From positions 1-19,811 of the forward strand of contig NZ_JARFXX010000017.1 in NCBI RefSeq assembly GCF_029218125.1: 19,811 bases of DNA. The letters are read 5' to 3'. Positions 1 through 8,131 of the stretch are shown piece by piece. Made by a program: the position numbers and the translations under genes. Source of the DNA: Oscillibacter faecalis_A (lineage in GTDB: Bacteria; Bacillota; Clostridia; Oscillospirales; Oscillospiraceae). Position 1 is the stretch's first letter. Every line of letters starts with the position of its first letter. A model generated the notes under the pieces. The model worked only from the letters and a program-made list of their open reading frames with translations. It was not told the DNA's origin and searched no databases.

Positions 1-113
1 GGACGGATCATGGGGTGATCCACCCAGTTGTCGATCTTCTCGCCGAACATATAAACGCGGGTGTTCAGCTTCCGCAGGGAGTCAATATACTCCTGAGGTG
101 TCATCAGTGCCAT
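1..113 (-). CDS. abfD: 4-hydroxybutyryl-CoA dehydratase-like protein (HpaB/AbfD family), N-terminal fragment
   Basis: Only the first 37 codons are inside the window; the rest lies beyond base 1. The start ATG is at 113, with AGAGGA about 10 bases upstream. The visible residues include MTPQEYIDSLRKLN and VYMFGEKIDNWVDHPMIRP, the opening of the 4-hydroxyphenylacetate 3-hydroxylase/4-hydroxybutyryl-CoA dehydratase family, and they agree closely with the start of clostridial AbfD as I recall it. AbfD is a flavin and 4Fe-4S enzyme that dehydrates 4-hydroxybutyryl-CoA to crotonyl-CoA through a ketyl radical, and it also isomerises vinylacetyl-CoA. The cluster-binding Cys and His residues are outside the window, so the exact activity is inferred. 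It follows the UroD-family gene after 28 bases and is probably co-transcribed with it. A flavin monooxygenase of the same fold is the alternative but is unlikely in an anaerobe. Confidence 0.75.
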   Translation of the reverse strand, partial: MALMTPQEYIDSLRKLNTRVYMFGEKIDNWVDHPMIR

Positions 114-141
114 ATTTTCTTATCCTCTTGATTAATCTTTT

Positions 142-1224
142 TCACTGTTGCGTATATCCATTTGCGGCATAAACGCAGCGAGCTTTCTGTATGTATTCTG
201 AAATCTTTACAATATTGTCCGGATTTACAGATGCAGGGACACTGTTGGAATCCGAGATAATGTAACTCCCGTCATGGGCCAGCGTATCCATACAAGTATC
301 GATGCACTGCCGGATTTCCTCATCTGTGGCATCCGTCATGGTATGCTTGATATCGATATTTCCCACCAGACAAAGCTTTTTCCCATACTCCCGCTTCAAA
401 AGCTTTAAATCCATTGCTCCCGGCTCCAAAGGATGCAAGCCGGACATGCCGAGGGTCATCAAATCGTCCAATACGGGAAATAAGTTGCCGTCGCTGTGAA
501 AGATCCAGGGCGTTTTGATTTCCTGCGCCGCAGGCAGCAAAGCGGGGATAAAGATATCCTGCAGCTCTTTTGAAGTAAAGAAAGGCCCGCTGCGATCTGC
601 GAGATCATCAAAAGACCATAAGAAATCAAATCCCAACCCCATCAGATTGCGAATATGCTTTTTCATCCATTGCCCATAGGTTGAAACAACTTCTTTTACA
701 AAATCCGGATCACTTTTCACGTATCCCTGACAAGCTTGCTGCCCCATGCTGATCAGTGTCGGCGAAAAGCCCAGCCGAATCCGGCAGAACAGGGCGAACT
801 CTCCGCGGTATCGCTGAACAAAAGCTTCTCCCTCCCGGTACAGAGCGGGATCATCCAAATCCGGCAATCCCTGCTTCCATGCGCTCAGGGTTTCCGGAGT
901 CAGGAGCCCCCCCTTCAGAGCATAGGTTCCGGCAGCGGTTAACTCCAGTCTGGGCATCACCGGAGTAAGAAGCTGGAAACCTAAAGCATCCAATCCCAAT
1001 TTTCGGGCCACGCGTACATCTGTGCTTTCATCCGGTTCCAGAGTTGTACACCATTCCCCCGGTAAAAACGTGGGTGACCAGTTGACCTTATAATGATGCT
1101 CATCCGGAATTGTTTCGCCGAGAATTCCTTCCCGAATCTTTGGGTGAATATATCCAAAGGCAAACGGTACTTTATCCGGAGTTCCTCCCCGAATGGCCGT
1201 CAGTATTCTTTCAACAGAATTCAT
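142..1224 (-). CDS. Uroporphyrinogen decarboxylase (UroD)-family protein
   Basis: A 360-residue TIM-barrel protein of the UroD/MtaA superfamily, which includes heme-pathway decarboxylases and corrinoid or coenzyme-M methyltransferases. Visible marks are the N-terminal MNSVERILTAIRG helix, FHSDGN at about 242-247 (the strand-end His-x-Asp-Gly of catabolic UroD-like proteins), HPLEPGAMDL at 264-273, GNIDI at 288-292 and SDSNSVP at 324-330. The HxC...C zinc ligands of MtaA/MtbA methyltransferases are absent, and so are the heme genes expected beside a true HemE, so a catabolic role on a small acid or methylated substrate is more likely. The start ATG at 1224 has AAGGTGG 8 bases upstream. It is separated from the preceding amidohydrolase gene by a strong hairpin, so it and the next gene may be expressed at a different level. 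The substrate is not predictable. Confidence 0.8.
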   Translation of the reverse strand: MNSVERILTAIRGGTPDKVPFAFGYIHPKIREGILGETIPDEHHYKVNWSPTFLPGEWCTTLEPDESTDVRVARKLGLDALGFQLLTPVMPRLELTAAGTYALKGGLLTPETLSAWKQGLPDLDDPALYREGEAFVQRYRGEFALFCRIRLGFSPTLISMGQQACQGYVKSDPDFVKEVVSTYGQWMKKHIRNLMGLGFDFLWSFDDLADRSGPFFTSKELQDIFIPALLPAAQEIKTPWIFHSDGNLFPVLDDLMTLGMSGLHPLEPGAMDLKLLKREYGKKLCLVGNIDIKHTMTDATDEEIRQCIDTCMDTLAHDGSYIISDSNSVPASVNPDNIVKISEYIQKARCVYAANGYTQQ

Positions 1225-1252
1225 ATTTCTACCACCTTTCTATTTGATAAAA

Positions 1253-1284
1253 CCATCCCCGGCAGAGCAATCTGCCGGGGATGG
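1253..1284 (-). terminator. Terminator-like hairpin after the amidohydrolase gene
   Basis: A perfect 14-bp stem (1253-1266 with 1271-1284; CCATCCCCGGCAGA and its complement) with a 4-base loop. On the minus strand it is followed by TTTTATC, a short T-run typical of an intrinsic terminator. It lies 7 bases past the amidohydrolase stop and ends 28 bases before the UroD-family start. It would therefore stop or attenuate transcription between 16 upstream genes and the last two. No separate promoter for the last two is obvious in the 67-base gap, so partial read-through is likely. Confidence 0.75.
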
Positions 1285-1291
1285 CGAAGCG

Positions 1292-2494
1292 TTACAGTGG
1301 CTTAACCAAGCCGAACATCTGCGTAAAATCAATTTGACGATAGCGTGTTTTTCCGGCTTTGACCGTCATTTGCGGAATGAGAATGCGGCTGCTTTTCAGT
1401 GAGTTGCCATAGGAGTCCACAAAAGTGAAGTCCCGATCCTCGATTTTCATAATGGTGATATCCGCAAAAGCACCGGGCTTTAAAGTGCCGATCTGCCCCT
1501 CCATGCCCATCAGCCGGGCGGGAGTCTGTGTGCAGCAGCGAATCACCTCTACCAACGGCATGCCCAATGCCAATAAGCGTGAGAGCACCACCGGCAGAGA
1601 GAATAGCCTCTCCTGATAAGCACTGAATGTAATGAGATCCGTGCTGATTACATCCGGCATGAAGCCCTGTTCAATAGCAGCCTGAGCCAGTGGGAAGCAG
1701 CAATGAATGCGTCCATGAGCGCAGTCAAAAATCACGCCTCGCTTCCGCGCTTCCCATACTTCAGGGCGAACTCTGTTGTTTTCATCCAAAATATTGTGCT
1801 CGCCCATTTTCTGGAAGGTATGGCACAGTACATCCCCCGACCCCATTTCATTCACAATATCCGCCATAGGGGTCAGCGGATAGGTGGCATGAACAGACAG
1901 CCGGGTATTCAGATGCCGGGCTAACTTGACAGACGCCTTCAGCGGTTCGACTCCCTGCCCATCCGAAATATCTTTGCCCAACCGGAGCTTCAGGCCGTAA
2001 ATCCATTGAGGATACCGGTCAAACAAATCCTCAAGTCCCTTGACGTCATAATTTTCCGGTCGGATATCCTCCATATACTGCGGGGTGCATAGGCCGCCGG
2101 AAGCTACGTTGATAGAAGCTTTCATGGTAATGAGGGCGGGCTGCATCGTGCTGCGGACAAATCCTTCAAACCCGGAACTGCCGGTGCTACCCGCATCACA
2201 TGCGCTGGTGACACCGCTTGGCAGCGTATACAGGTCAGGCTCTACACCTGTCACATTGAAATTCCATGAAAAATGGGCATGGTGGTCAATCAGCCCCGGC
2301 AGTACATAGTATCCATTGCACTCCACAGTTTCTTTTACATCTCTGGGATCTACTGCGCCGTTTTCAGGGGCAGCTGCAATTTTATTCCCCTTTACCAACA
2401 CATCGCAAACCTTGTCGATGTTCTGTGCGGGGTCGATTACATGACCATTTTTAAACCAAAAATCATATTTCTTTTCAGGTTCAATTACTTTCAT
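1292..2494 (-). CDS. Amidohydrolase/deacetylase-family metallohydrolase (dihydroorotase-like)
   Basis: A 400-residue zinc amidohydrolase of the type labelled amidohydrolase/deacetylase (PRK09237-like). A composite N-terminal beta domain (KNGHVIDPAQNIDKV) leads into LPGLIDHHAH, giving the first metal pair H72-x-H74. The likely carboxylated lysine is K169 in YGLKLRLG, the next histidines are H202 (SVHATYP) and H225 (CHTF), and the catalytic aspartate is D286 (ISTDL). The late PGAFADITI strand returns to the beta domain. All ligands of a binuclear centre are present. The family opens cyclic imides or amides or removes N-acyl groups; the true substrate is unknown. The start ATG at 2494 has GGGAG about 9 bases upstream. 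It lies 34 bases after the TRAP large-permease gene, which suggests that it acts on what that transporter imports. Confidence 0.85.
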   Translation of the reverse strand: MKVIEPEKKYDFWFKNGHVIDPAQNIDKVCDVLVKGNKIAAAPENGAVDPRDVKETVECNGYYVLPGLIDHHAHFSWNFNVTGVEPDLYTLPSGVTSACDAGSTGSSGFEGFVRSTMQPALITMKASINVASGGLCTPQYMEDIRPENYDVKGLEDLFDRYPQWIYGLKLRLGKDISDGQGVEPLKASVKLARHLNTRLSVHATYPLTPMADIVNEMGSGDVLCHTFQKMGEHNILDENNRVRPEVWEARKRGVIFDCAHGRIHCCFPLAQAAIEQGFMPDVISTDLITFSAYQERLFSLPVVLSRLLALGMPLVEVIRCCTQTPARLMGMEGQIGTLKPGAFADITIMKIEDRDFTFVDSYGNSLKSSRILIPQMTVKAGKTRYRQIDFTQMFGLVKPL

Positions 2495-2528
2495 TTTTGA
2501 CTCTCCCTATGTATTGTACCTGGTTTTA

Positions 2529-3812
2529 TCAAACAAACTGTGTCAGGAACAGGGACACCTGCGGGACAAAGGTGGTCAACAGAATGACAATCAGGCACAT
2601 GATGAGAAACGGAACCATCTCTTTTACAATTTCCGAGAATTTGATCTTGGCAATTCCGCAGGCCATGAACAAATGCACACCCAAAGGCGGCGTCAGCAAG
2701 CCAAATGTGATGTTTACCACCATCAGGGCACCAAACTGAATGGTATTAATGTTAAGCTCCTGAGCAATCGGCAGCAACATGGGCGTCAGAATCAAAACTG
2801 TGGAAATCTGATCCATGAATGTACCGGCAATCAGCAGAATCACCGTGACAATCAGCAGGAACTCCACTTTAGAGATATGATGATCCGTGATGAAGCCCAC
2901 CAATGTTGCGGGCAGCTGCGCCATTGTCAGCATTTTACCGAATGCAGAGGCCGCCGCAATGATAAACATAATCGTGGCAGATGTTCCCGCACTGCGAACC
3001 AGAACATTTTTCAGCCGCTCCCAAGTCAGTTCTTTTGTAACAAATACGCCTACTACAAAAGCATACGCACAGGCCACAGCTGCCGCTTCCGTCGGCGTAA
3101 ACATACCGCTGTAGATGCCGCCCAGAATGATAATGGGCATCAGCAGGGGCCAGATACCTTCTTTCATGGAACAGAGGAACCGCTGGAAGCTGAAGTGCTC
3201 GCCGCCGCCCCAGCCGCAGCGTTTACCCTTAACATAAGATAATACGCACAGGCCCAGTGCGGTCATCAATCCGGGAATCACACCGGAAAGCAGCATTTTT
3301 GCAATAGAGGCGCCGGAAATGACACCATAGTTGATCATTGCCACAGAGGGCGGAATGAAAATACCAATACAGCCAGCCGTGGCACACAGCGCTGCAGCCC
3401 ATGCCGCAGAATAACCCCGAGCCACCATAGCAGGGATCATAATTCCACCGATCGCTGCCAGAGTTGCCGGGCCAGAACCGGAGATCGCGCCGAAGAACAC
3501 GCAGGCAATGGCCGCAACCATGCCAAGGCCGCCGGGAATACTGCCCACCAGAGTACTTGCCACATCCACCAGTCGTTTGGATATACCACCGCCTTCCATA
3601 AGGTTGCCGGCCAAAATGAAAAAGGGGCAGGCCAGCAGCGGGAAGGAATTGATGCCCTGCAGCATCCAGGAGCCTGCCGTATTCAGCGTCAGCGCCCCGG
3701 TGAGCATCAGTGGAACAGTTACGGATATACCCAGAGAAAAAGAAATTGGGAAGCCCAGAAGTGCCAGCACAAAGAACAAGGCAAACATCCAGACCAGAAG
3801 TTCAGTCATCAT
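2529..3812 (-). CDS. dctM: TRAP transporter large permease subunit (system 1)
   Basis: A 427-residue, highly hydrophobic protein with about 12 membrane segments, the normal size for DctM. Recognisable DctM signatures are FFILAGNLMEGGGISKRLV near 61-79, GSGPATLAAIGGIMIPAM near 111-128 and GIFIPPSVAMINYGVISG near 149-166, which is repeated in the second half as GLLTPPLGVHLF. It is the ion-coupled membrane component that works with DctQ and the extracytoplasmic receptor DctP to import organic acids. Its ATG overlaps the dctQ stop by 4 bases (ATGA at 3809-3812), indicating translational coupling. TRAP substrates are usually carboxylates, sialic acids or similar anions; the ligand here is not known. 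Confidence 0.93.
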   Translation of the reverse strand: MMTELLVWMFALFFVLALLGFPISFSLGISVTVPLMLTGALTLNTAGSWMLQGINSFPLLACPFFILAGNLMEGGGISKRLVDVASTLVGSIPGGLGMVAAIACVFFGAISGSGPATLAAIGGIMIPAMVARGYSAAWAAALCATAGCIGIFIPPSVAMINYGVISGASIAKMLLSGVIPGLMTALGLCVLSYVKGKRCGWGGGEHFSFQRFLCSMKEGIWPLLMPIIILGGIYSGMFTPTEAAAVACAYAFVVGVFVTKELTWERLKNVLVRSAGTSATIMFIIAAASAFGKMLTMAQLPATLVGFITDHHISKVEFLLIVTVILLIAGTFMDQISTVLILTPMLLPIAQELNINTIQFGALMVVNITFGLLTPPLGVHLFMACGIAKIKFSEIVKEMVPFLIMCLIVILLTTFVPQVSLFLTQFV

Positions 3813-4288
3813 TTATGCCTCGCCCCCTTCACCTCCCGGTAGTTTTTAATGCATTCGTAGAGTTTAAAAGCAAATTCAGCAAACATTAAGACACCTCCTG
3901 CGATGACACAGGCATAGACCACACCCATGCTCAATCCCATGGCAGTAGAGGTCTGCATATACTGTTTAGACACCATCTGGACGCCAATGTAGCAAAATAC
4001 GACAGAGAAAAACATGCCGACCACATCCAGGATCAGAGCAATGATAAATTGCATGCCTTTCGGAAAGCGGCTTACAAACACATCAATTCCCACATGCTCG
4101 TTTGTGCCCACGCCCATAGCTGCGCCTACCATGGTCATCCACATAACCAGAAAGCGAACCAGCTCTTCGCTCCAAGGCAGCGAAAAGTTGAAAGTAAAGC
4201 GATTGACTGCCGCCAAAAACGTAACTACAGTCATAACAGCCAGAATTACCGACGACGCAAACCGTTCAAATTTGTGTATATACTTCAT
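3809..4288 (-). CDS. dctQ: TRAP transporter small permease subunit (system 1)
   Basis: A 159-residue protein with four predicted membrane helices, at about 10-30, 43-62, 78-104 and 118-142. The family motif PWSEELVRFLVMW follows the first helix (about 38-50). DctQ holds the large permease in the functional TRAP complex. The length is normal for the family. The ATG at 4288 has GGAGAA about 12 bases upstream. It sits between the receptor gene and dctM, the standard P-Q-M order, and overlaps dctM by 4 bases. A strong hairpin lies in the gap between it and dctP. Confidence 0.92.
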   Translation of the reverse strand: MKYIHKFERFASSVILAVMTVVTFLAAVNRFTFNFSLPWSEELVRFLVMWMTMVGAAMGVGTNEHVGIDVFVSRFPKGMQFIIALILDVVGMFFSVVFCYIGVQMVSKQYMQTSTAMGLSMGVVYACVIAGGVLMFAEFAFKLYECIKNYREVKGARHK

Positions 4289-4325
4289 AAGTTTCTATTT
4301 TCTCCAATTCTGTATGCAGATTGCC

Positions 4326-4356
4326 CCACTCGGACAGGCTACGCCTGTCCGAGTGG
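4326..4356 (-). other. Intercistronic stem-loop between dctP and dctQ (system 1)
   Basis: A perfect 14-bp stem (4326-4339 with 4343-4356; CCACTCGGACAGGC and its complement) with a 3-base loop. On the minus strand it is followed by GGGCAATC, with no T-run. It is therefore more likely an mRNA-protecting or processing hairpin, or a leaky terminator, than a full stop. Hairpins at this point are common after binding-protein genes and allow more receptor than permease to be made. Structure is seen; function is inferred. Confidence 0.7.
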
Positions 4357-4387
4357 ACTGAAGATTGTCAGGCACCTGCTATGCTGC

Positions 4388-5428
4388 TCAAGCTCTGCCC
4401 AGATAGGTCATCACACTGTCAAAGAATTCTGCGCCAATTACGTCACGGTTATCATCGTAAATGCCGGAGCATTTGGCCGCCAGTTCATCACGAACTTCGC
4501 TGGAAACCTCAGTAATCTGCAGGCCGCCGCTCACCATCTTCTCAGCAGCCTCCTCCTGGCTCTGCCGCATGGTCTCCTTCATTTGCTTGGCTGCCTCTGC
4601 CCCCACTTCCTTCACCAGAGTCTGCAGGTCTTCAGGCAGCTTGTCCAAGGTAGCCTTGGAGGCCAGAATGATGCCAGGGGTATACATATGCTGCGTGGTG
4701 CTCATGTATTTGCAGACTTCCTCAATGCCGGAAGAAGCAAACAGTGCGTTGGGGCCATCAGCACCGTCCACCGTGCCCATCTGCAGGCCGGTATAGGTTT
4801 CGCCCCAGCTCATAACAGTGGGGTCACAGCCGAAAACCGTCCACATGCCAACAGCAATAGGAGACTCAATAGAACGCATCTTGATGCCCTTCAGATCCTC
4901 TGCCGTTTCAATAGGACGAATGTTATTAAAGGTGTTCCGGAAGCCGTATTCACACCAGCCCAAATTGTAAAGGCCAATATCAGGCAGCATATCGGACAGC
5001 TGCTGACCGATTTCGCCGTCAAACAGCGCGTCGGCGGACTCATAGTCGCTGACCAGATAAGGCAGGTCAATAATTTTAAAAGCGTCAATATAGCTTTCAA
5101 TTGCCACTGCGGAACCGCCGAAGAAATCCAGAGTACCATCCATCATCATTTCACAGGCGGCGGTCTGGTCTGCCAGAGTAGCGCTGGGATAAATTTCCAT
5201 AGTAATCGCTCCGTTGGAGCGCTCCTCCAGCTCTTTCTTCATGTACTCCGCTGCGGCATTGATGGGCTCACTGGTGGAAGACGCATGGGCGAAACGCAGC
5301 GTATAGGTTTTTCCGCCCTCGCTGCCGCTGGATTCAGAAGCATTGGAATCCGCGTTGCTGCTGCCGCCGCAGGCAGTCAGGCCAAAGGCCATGGTCAGTG
5401 CCAACAGGAGGGAAAGCATCTTTTTCAT
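4388..5428 (-). CDS. dctP: TRAP transporter substrate-binding lipoprotein (system 1)
   Basis: A 346-residue DctP-family receptor. A lysine-rich start and hydrophobic stretch end in the lipobox LTAC with Cys20, so it should be lipid-anchored outside the cell membrane, as in Gram-positive bacteria. A Ser/Gly/Asn-rich linker follows to about residue 39. The mature domain begins TYTLRFAHASS, and the conserved arginine that usually binds the ligand carboxylate is R185 in LKGIKMRSIESP. The stretch MGTVDGADGP fits the DctP fold. Length is normal. The start at 5428 has AAAGGAA 9 bases upstream. It follows the aldolase gene after 79 bases and heads a dctP-Q-M set. The ligand is probably a small carboxylate. 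Confidence 0.93.
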   Translation of the reverse strand: MKKMLSLLLALTMAFGLTACGGSSNADSNASESSGSEGGKTYTLRFAHASSTSEPINAAAEYMKKELEERSNGAITMEIYPSATLADQTAACEMMMDGTLDFFGGSAVAIESYIDAFKIIDLPYLVSDYESADALFDGEIGQQLSDMLPDIGLYNLGWCEYGFRNTFNNIRPIETAEDLKGIKMRSIESPIAVGMWTVFGCDPTVMSWGETYTGLQMGTVDGADGPNALFASSGIEEVCKYMSTTQHMYTPGIILASKATLDKLPEDLQTLVKEVGAEAAKQMKETMRQSQEEAAEKMVSGGLQITEVSSEVRDELAAKCSGIYDDNRDVIGAEFFDSVMTYLGRA

Positions 5429-5507
5429 TTGATTAATTCCTTTCTATTTTTGTATGTGGTTGTTCCATAGATTGATAAAGGTAAATCCTAATAGGAATAT
5501 CTGCGCT

Positions 5508-6269
5508 TTACAGCGCCTTCCGAACAGTCTGAATCCGTTTTTCACTTTCCTGCCGGAAAAATACCTGATCATTCATGCAGGTCACGAACTGAAAGCCCTG
5601 CCGGATCCGCGCCAAGGCTGCCTCTGCCGTTCCCGCTACGATACCAGGAGTAATTCCATACCGGCGGCAGGCATCCAACACCTGTTCAACAGCAGTATTT
5701 ACTGCCGGATCGTTCGGAGCACAGCCTAAATCCAGACTGAGATCCGCCGTACCGATAAATACACAGTCCAGTCCCGGAGTCTGGCAGATGGCTTGAATAT
5801 TTTCAACTCCCAGACGGGTTTCACACTGCATAATGGTATAAAGGGTCTCGTTTGCCTGCTGGGGATAATTCTCATACTTTCCCCATCTTGGCCCCCGGCC
5901 GCCGTTTGCTCCCCGGCGGCCAAGCGGTGGAAACTTGACGGCATCCATAATAGCCCGAGCCTGTTCCGGAGTTTCTACCATAGGCACCATCAAGCCGTGA
6001 ACTCCCACATCCAACAGGCGGCTCATCTGCGGAAAATCATTGGGATCATAGACCCGGACAAATGCAGACATTCCGTAGAGTTCCGATGCCCGCACCATAT
6101 CCACGATGGTCTCTGTATCCGTCTGTGCGTGTTCCGCATCAATGAGAATGAAGTCCAGGCCGTTAATTCCCAAACATTCGCAGTTCATTGCAGAACCGGA
6201 AGCCACAAAGGCACCCAAAGCATATCCGTTTATCTGGAGCTTTTCCCGGGTGAAGTTTCTCATCTTCAT
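5508..6269 (-). CDS. HpcH/HpaI-family class II aldolase
   Basis: A 253-residue protein of the HpcH/HpaI (2-keto-3-deoxy-L-rhamnonate/4-hydroxy-2-oxoheptanedioate) aldolase family, which cleaves 4-hydroxy-2-oxo acids into pyruvate and an aldehyde with a divalent metal. Motifs in order are FILIDAEHAQ with the catalytic base H47, VRV with R72, GLMVPMVETPEQA near 92-104, PPLGRRGANGGRG near 114-126, MQCE with metal ligand E150, and FIGTADLS with metal ligand D176. All key residues are present, so the enzyme should be active. GAGAGGAA lies 8 bases before the ATG at 6269. It follows a cupin gene after 28 bases. The cleaved substrate is unknown; its presence implies that a hydroxy-oxo acid forms in the pathway. 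Confidence 0.88.
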   Translation of the reverse strand: MKMRNFTREKLQINGYALGAFVASGSAMNCECLGINGLDFILIDAEHAQTDTETIVDMVRASELYGMSAFVRVYDPNDFPQMSRLLDVGVHGLMVPMVETPEQARAIMDAVKFPPLGRRGANGGRGPRWGKYENYPQQANETLYTIMQCETRLGVENIQAICQTPGLDCVFIGTADLSLDLGCAPNDPAVNTAVEQVLDACRRYGITPGIVAGTAEAALARIRQGFQFVTCMNDQVFFRQESEKRIQTVRKAL

Positions 6270-6297
6270 ATGGATATTCCTCTCCGCTTCTGTAAAA

Positions 6298-6675
6298 TTA
6301 CTTCAAGCTGTCCAGAAAGTCCTGATAGAATTTCTTGAACTCCGGCCGGGGTGTCCCGAAAATATCCATTTGAAAACAGGGAATATCTGTATCGTGAACA
6401 TCTACATAATGAATGACATTCGGCGGAACGACCACAAATCCGCCGGGAGTCAGATGATAGGGGGTTCCATCCACCCAATAGTCGCATTCACCCTCCAGCA
6501 CCAAAGCCACCTGTTCTTCCGGATGGGAGTGCGGCTTTTTCTCGTGTCCTGCTGTGACCTGACCCAGGGTAACGGTTACATCATCGGCTCCCATAGCCAG
6601 AGTGACCTGCTTGATGCCTTCCCGGACAGGCCGCCAGCGCATCTGATTCCAGTTTCCTGCCATAATCTCGCTCAT
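6298..6675 (-). CDS. Single-domain cupin protein (copy 1)
   Basis: A 125-residue small beta-barrel cupin. The first cupin motif gives H49-x-H51, then Gln55 in HPEEQ and EGECDYWVDG; the second motif gives PPNVIHY with H89. This matches the usual metal-binding set (2 His, Glu/Gln, His). It is clearly paralogous to the cupin at 11371-11787: both share EGECDY, a YH-x-TPG turn, IPC and an aromatic-rich C-terminus. Such small cupins can be isomerases, lyases or binding proteins in carboxylic-acid and sugar-acid pathways. The exact role is not known. The ATG at 6675 has GAGGT about 6 bases upstream; an internal ATG at 6663 is possible but has a poorer site. Confidence 0.85.
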   Translation of the reverse strand: MSEIMAGNWNQMRWRPVREGIKQVTLAMGADDVTVTLGQVTAGHEKKPHSHPEEQVALVLEGECDYWVDGTPYHLTPGGFVVVPPNVIHYVDVHDTDIPCFQMDIFGTPRPEFKKFYQDFLDSLK

Positions 6676-6733
6676 AAATTACCTCGCTTAATCTGATTTT
6701 CTTATTCACGCGATAAAATCCCAAAACGGCATT

Positions 6734-8110
6734 TTACCAAGTCACCTTACTGGTAGTTTTCCAGATGCCCATCTTCTCCGCATCCCGAATCAGCTCATCC
6801 CGGAAATCAGGATGGGCAATGCTGATGAGCTTCTCTGCCCGTTCCCAGGTAGACAGGCCCTTCAGGCTTACAGCACCGTACTCCGTTACTACATAATGGG
6901 TTGCGTGACGGGGGCAGGACACAATCGTTCCTTCCGGCAGCATGGGCATAATGTTGGAGCTCAGAGATCCGTCTTTATTTTTACGGACAGAGGGCGTGCA
7001 CAGGAAGCTCTTACCGCCCTTGGATTTGAATGCACCCATGACATAATCCAGCTGTCCGCCCGTGCCGCTGATGTGCCGCAGGCCAGCAGCCTCGGAATTT
7101 GCCTGGCCAAACAGGTCTACCTGCATGCAGCTGTTGATGGACACCATTTTATCATTGCCGGCAATGGTTTCCAGCGCATTGACATAGTCCACCGGCGCAC
7201 AATAACCCAGGGGGTTATTATCCAGAAAGTCATAGACCTCCTGCGAACCCATGGCAAAGGTGAACACCATTTTCCCACGATCCAGATTTTTATTACCCGT
7301 GATTTTTCCGGCTTTATAAAGATCTACATAAGCATCCACGAACATCTCCGTATGAACACTGAGATCGTTAATATCAGACTCGGTAATCATTTTGCCCACA
7401 GAGTTTGGAATTCCGCCAATGCCCAGTTGGAGGGTACTGCCGCTTTCCAGCAGATTCACAATATGTCCGGCAATCCTTCTGTCAACCTCATTGGCTTCCT
7501 TCGCCACCAGATTGGGCAGGGGGTTGCTGGGGCCTTCCACCACCATGCTCACCTGGTTAATGTTAATGGTATTGCCCACGCCGTGGATCACAGGGAATTT
7601 CTCGTTGACCTCCACGATAATCTTCTTGGCGGACTGGAAGATTCCCCAATACTCCGCTACCTGAGGCCCTAAATTGAAATTGCCGAACCGATCCATCGGG
7701 CCGACCTGCAGCATCGCTACATCAATGTCTCCCACACACTCTGCCCAGTATTTGGTATTTTCCCGGAACTGAACGGGAATAAACCAGCAGCGGCCTTCCT
7801 TGCACATCTGGCGATCCAGTGTACTCATGTGGGTGCTGAGGTATTTAAAGTGCTCCGCATTGGGATCGGCCTCCAGAATAGCAGGCTTGCGGGGATGGTT
7901 CCAGTTGGTGGTGCAGATCAGCACATCATGCAGTTCCTCGGTACGCTTGGCCAGCGCAATATCCAGAGAGTCCACCAACCCGCTGAACAGGCCATAATGC
8001 ACCCGGTCACCGGACTTGATACACTTAACAGCCTCATCCGCTGTTGTCAGCTTGTCACGATACATTTGCTGAACCTGATTGACCGGGCAGAACGTTTTTA
8101 CGAATTCCAT
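6734..8110 (-). CDS. Acetyl-CoA hydrolase/transferase-family CoA-transferase (4-hydroxybutyrate/butyrate CoA-transferase type)
   Basis: A 458-residue protein of the family that holds 4-hydroxybutyrate CoA-transferase, succinyl-CoA:acetate and butyryl-CoA:acetate CoA-transferases. Key stretches are LQLGIGGIPNSVG at about 227-239, which forms the CoA oxyanion site, and SVHTEMFVDA at 251-260, where E255 is the glutamate expected to form the glutamyl-CoA thioester. Later come INSCMQVDLFGQ and VVTEYGAVSLKG. It would move CoA from acetyl-CoA or butyryl-CoA onto the pathway acid. With the AbfD-like gene at the left edge, a 4-hydroxy acid is an attractive substrate, but the middle of the protein (NWNHPRKPAI, CKEGRCWFIPVQF) looks divergent from AbfT as I recall it, so specificity is open. 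AGGAGG is 9-10 bases before the ATG. Confidence 0.87.
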   Translation of the reverse strand: MEFVKTFCPVNQVQQMYRDKLTTADEAVKCIKSGDRVHYGLFSGLVDSLDIALAKRTEELHDVLICTTNWNHPRKPAILEADPNAEHFKYLSTHMSTLDRQMCKEGRCWFIPVQFRENTKYWAECVGDIDVAMLQVGPMDRFGNFNLGPQVAEYWGIFQSAKKIIVEVNEKFPVIHGVGNTININQVSMVVEGPSNPLPNLVAKEANEVDRRIAGHIVNLLESGSTLQLGIGGIPNSVGKMITESDINDLSVHTEMFVDAYVDLYKAGKITGNKNLDRGKMVFTFAMGSQEVYDFLDNNPLGYCAPVDYVNALETIAGNDKMVSINSCMQVDLFGQANSEAAGLRHISGTGGQLDYVMGAFKSKGGKSFLCTPSVRKNKDGSLSSNIMPMLPEGTIVSCPRHATHYVVTEYGAVSLKGLSTWERAEKLISIAHPDFRDELIRDAEKMGIWKTTSKVTW

Positions 8111-8131
8111 GTATTTGCTCCTCCTGCGCTT

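Noticed and set aside
2514..3242. A 242-codon plus-strand open frame
   Set aside because: Antisense to dctM of system 1; composition rich in Gln, His and Asn without recognisable motifs.
4049..5470. A 473-codon open frame on the plus strand
   Set aside because: It lies opposite dctP and dctQ, which have clear family motifs, lipobox and ribosome sites; the plus-strand product is His/Cys/Gln-rich with no motif.
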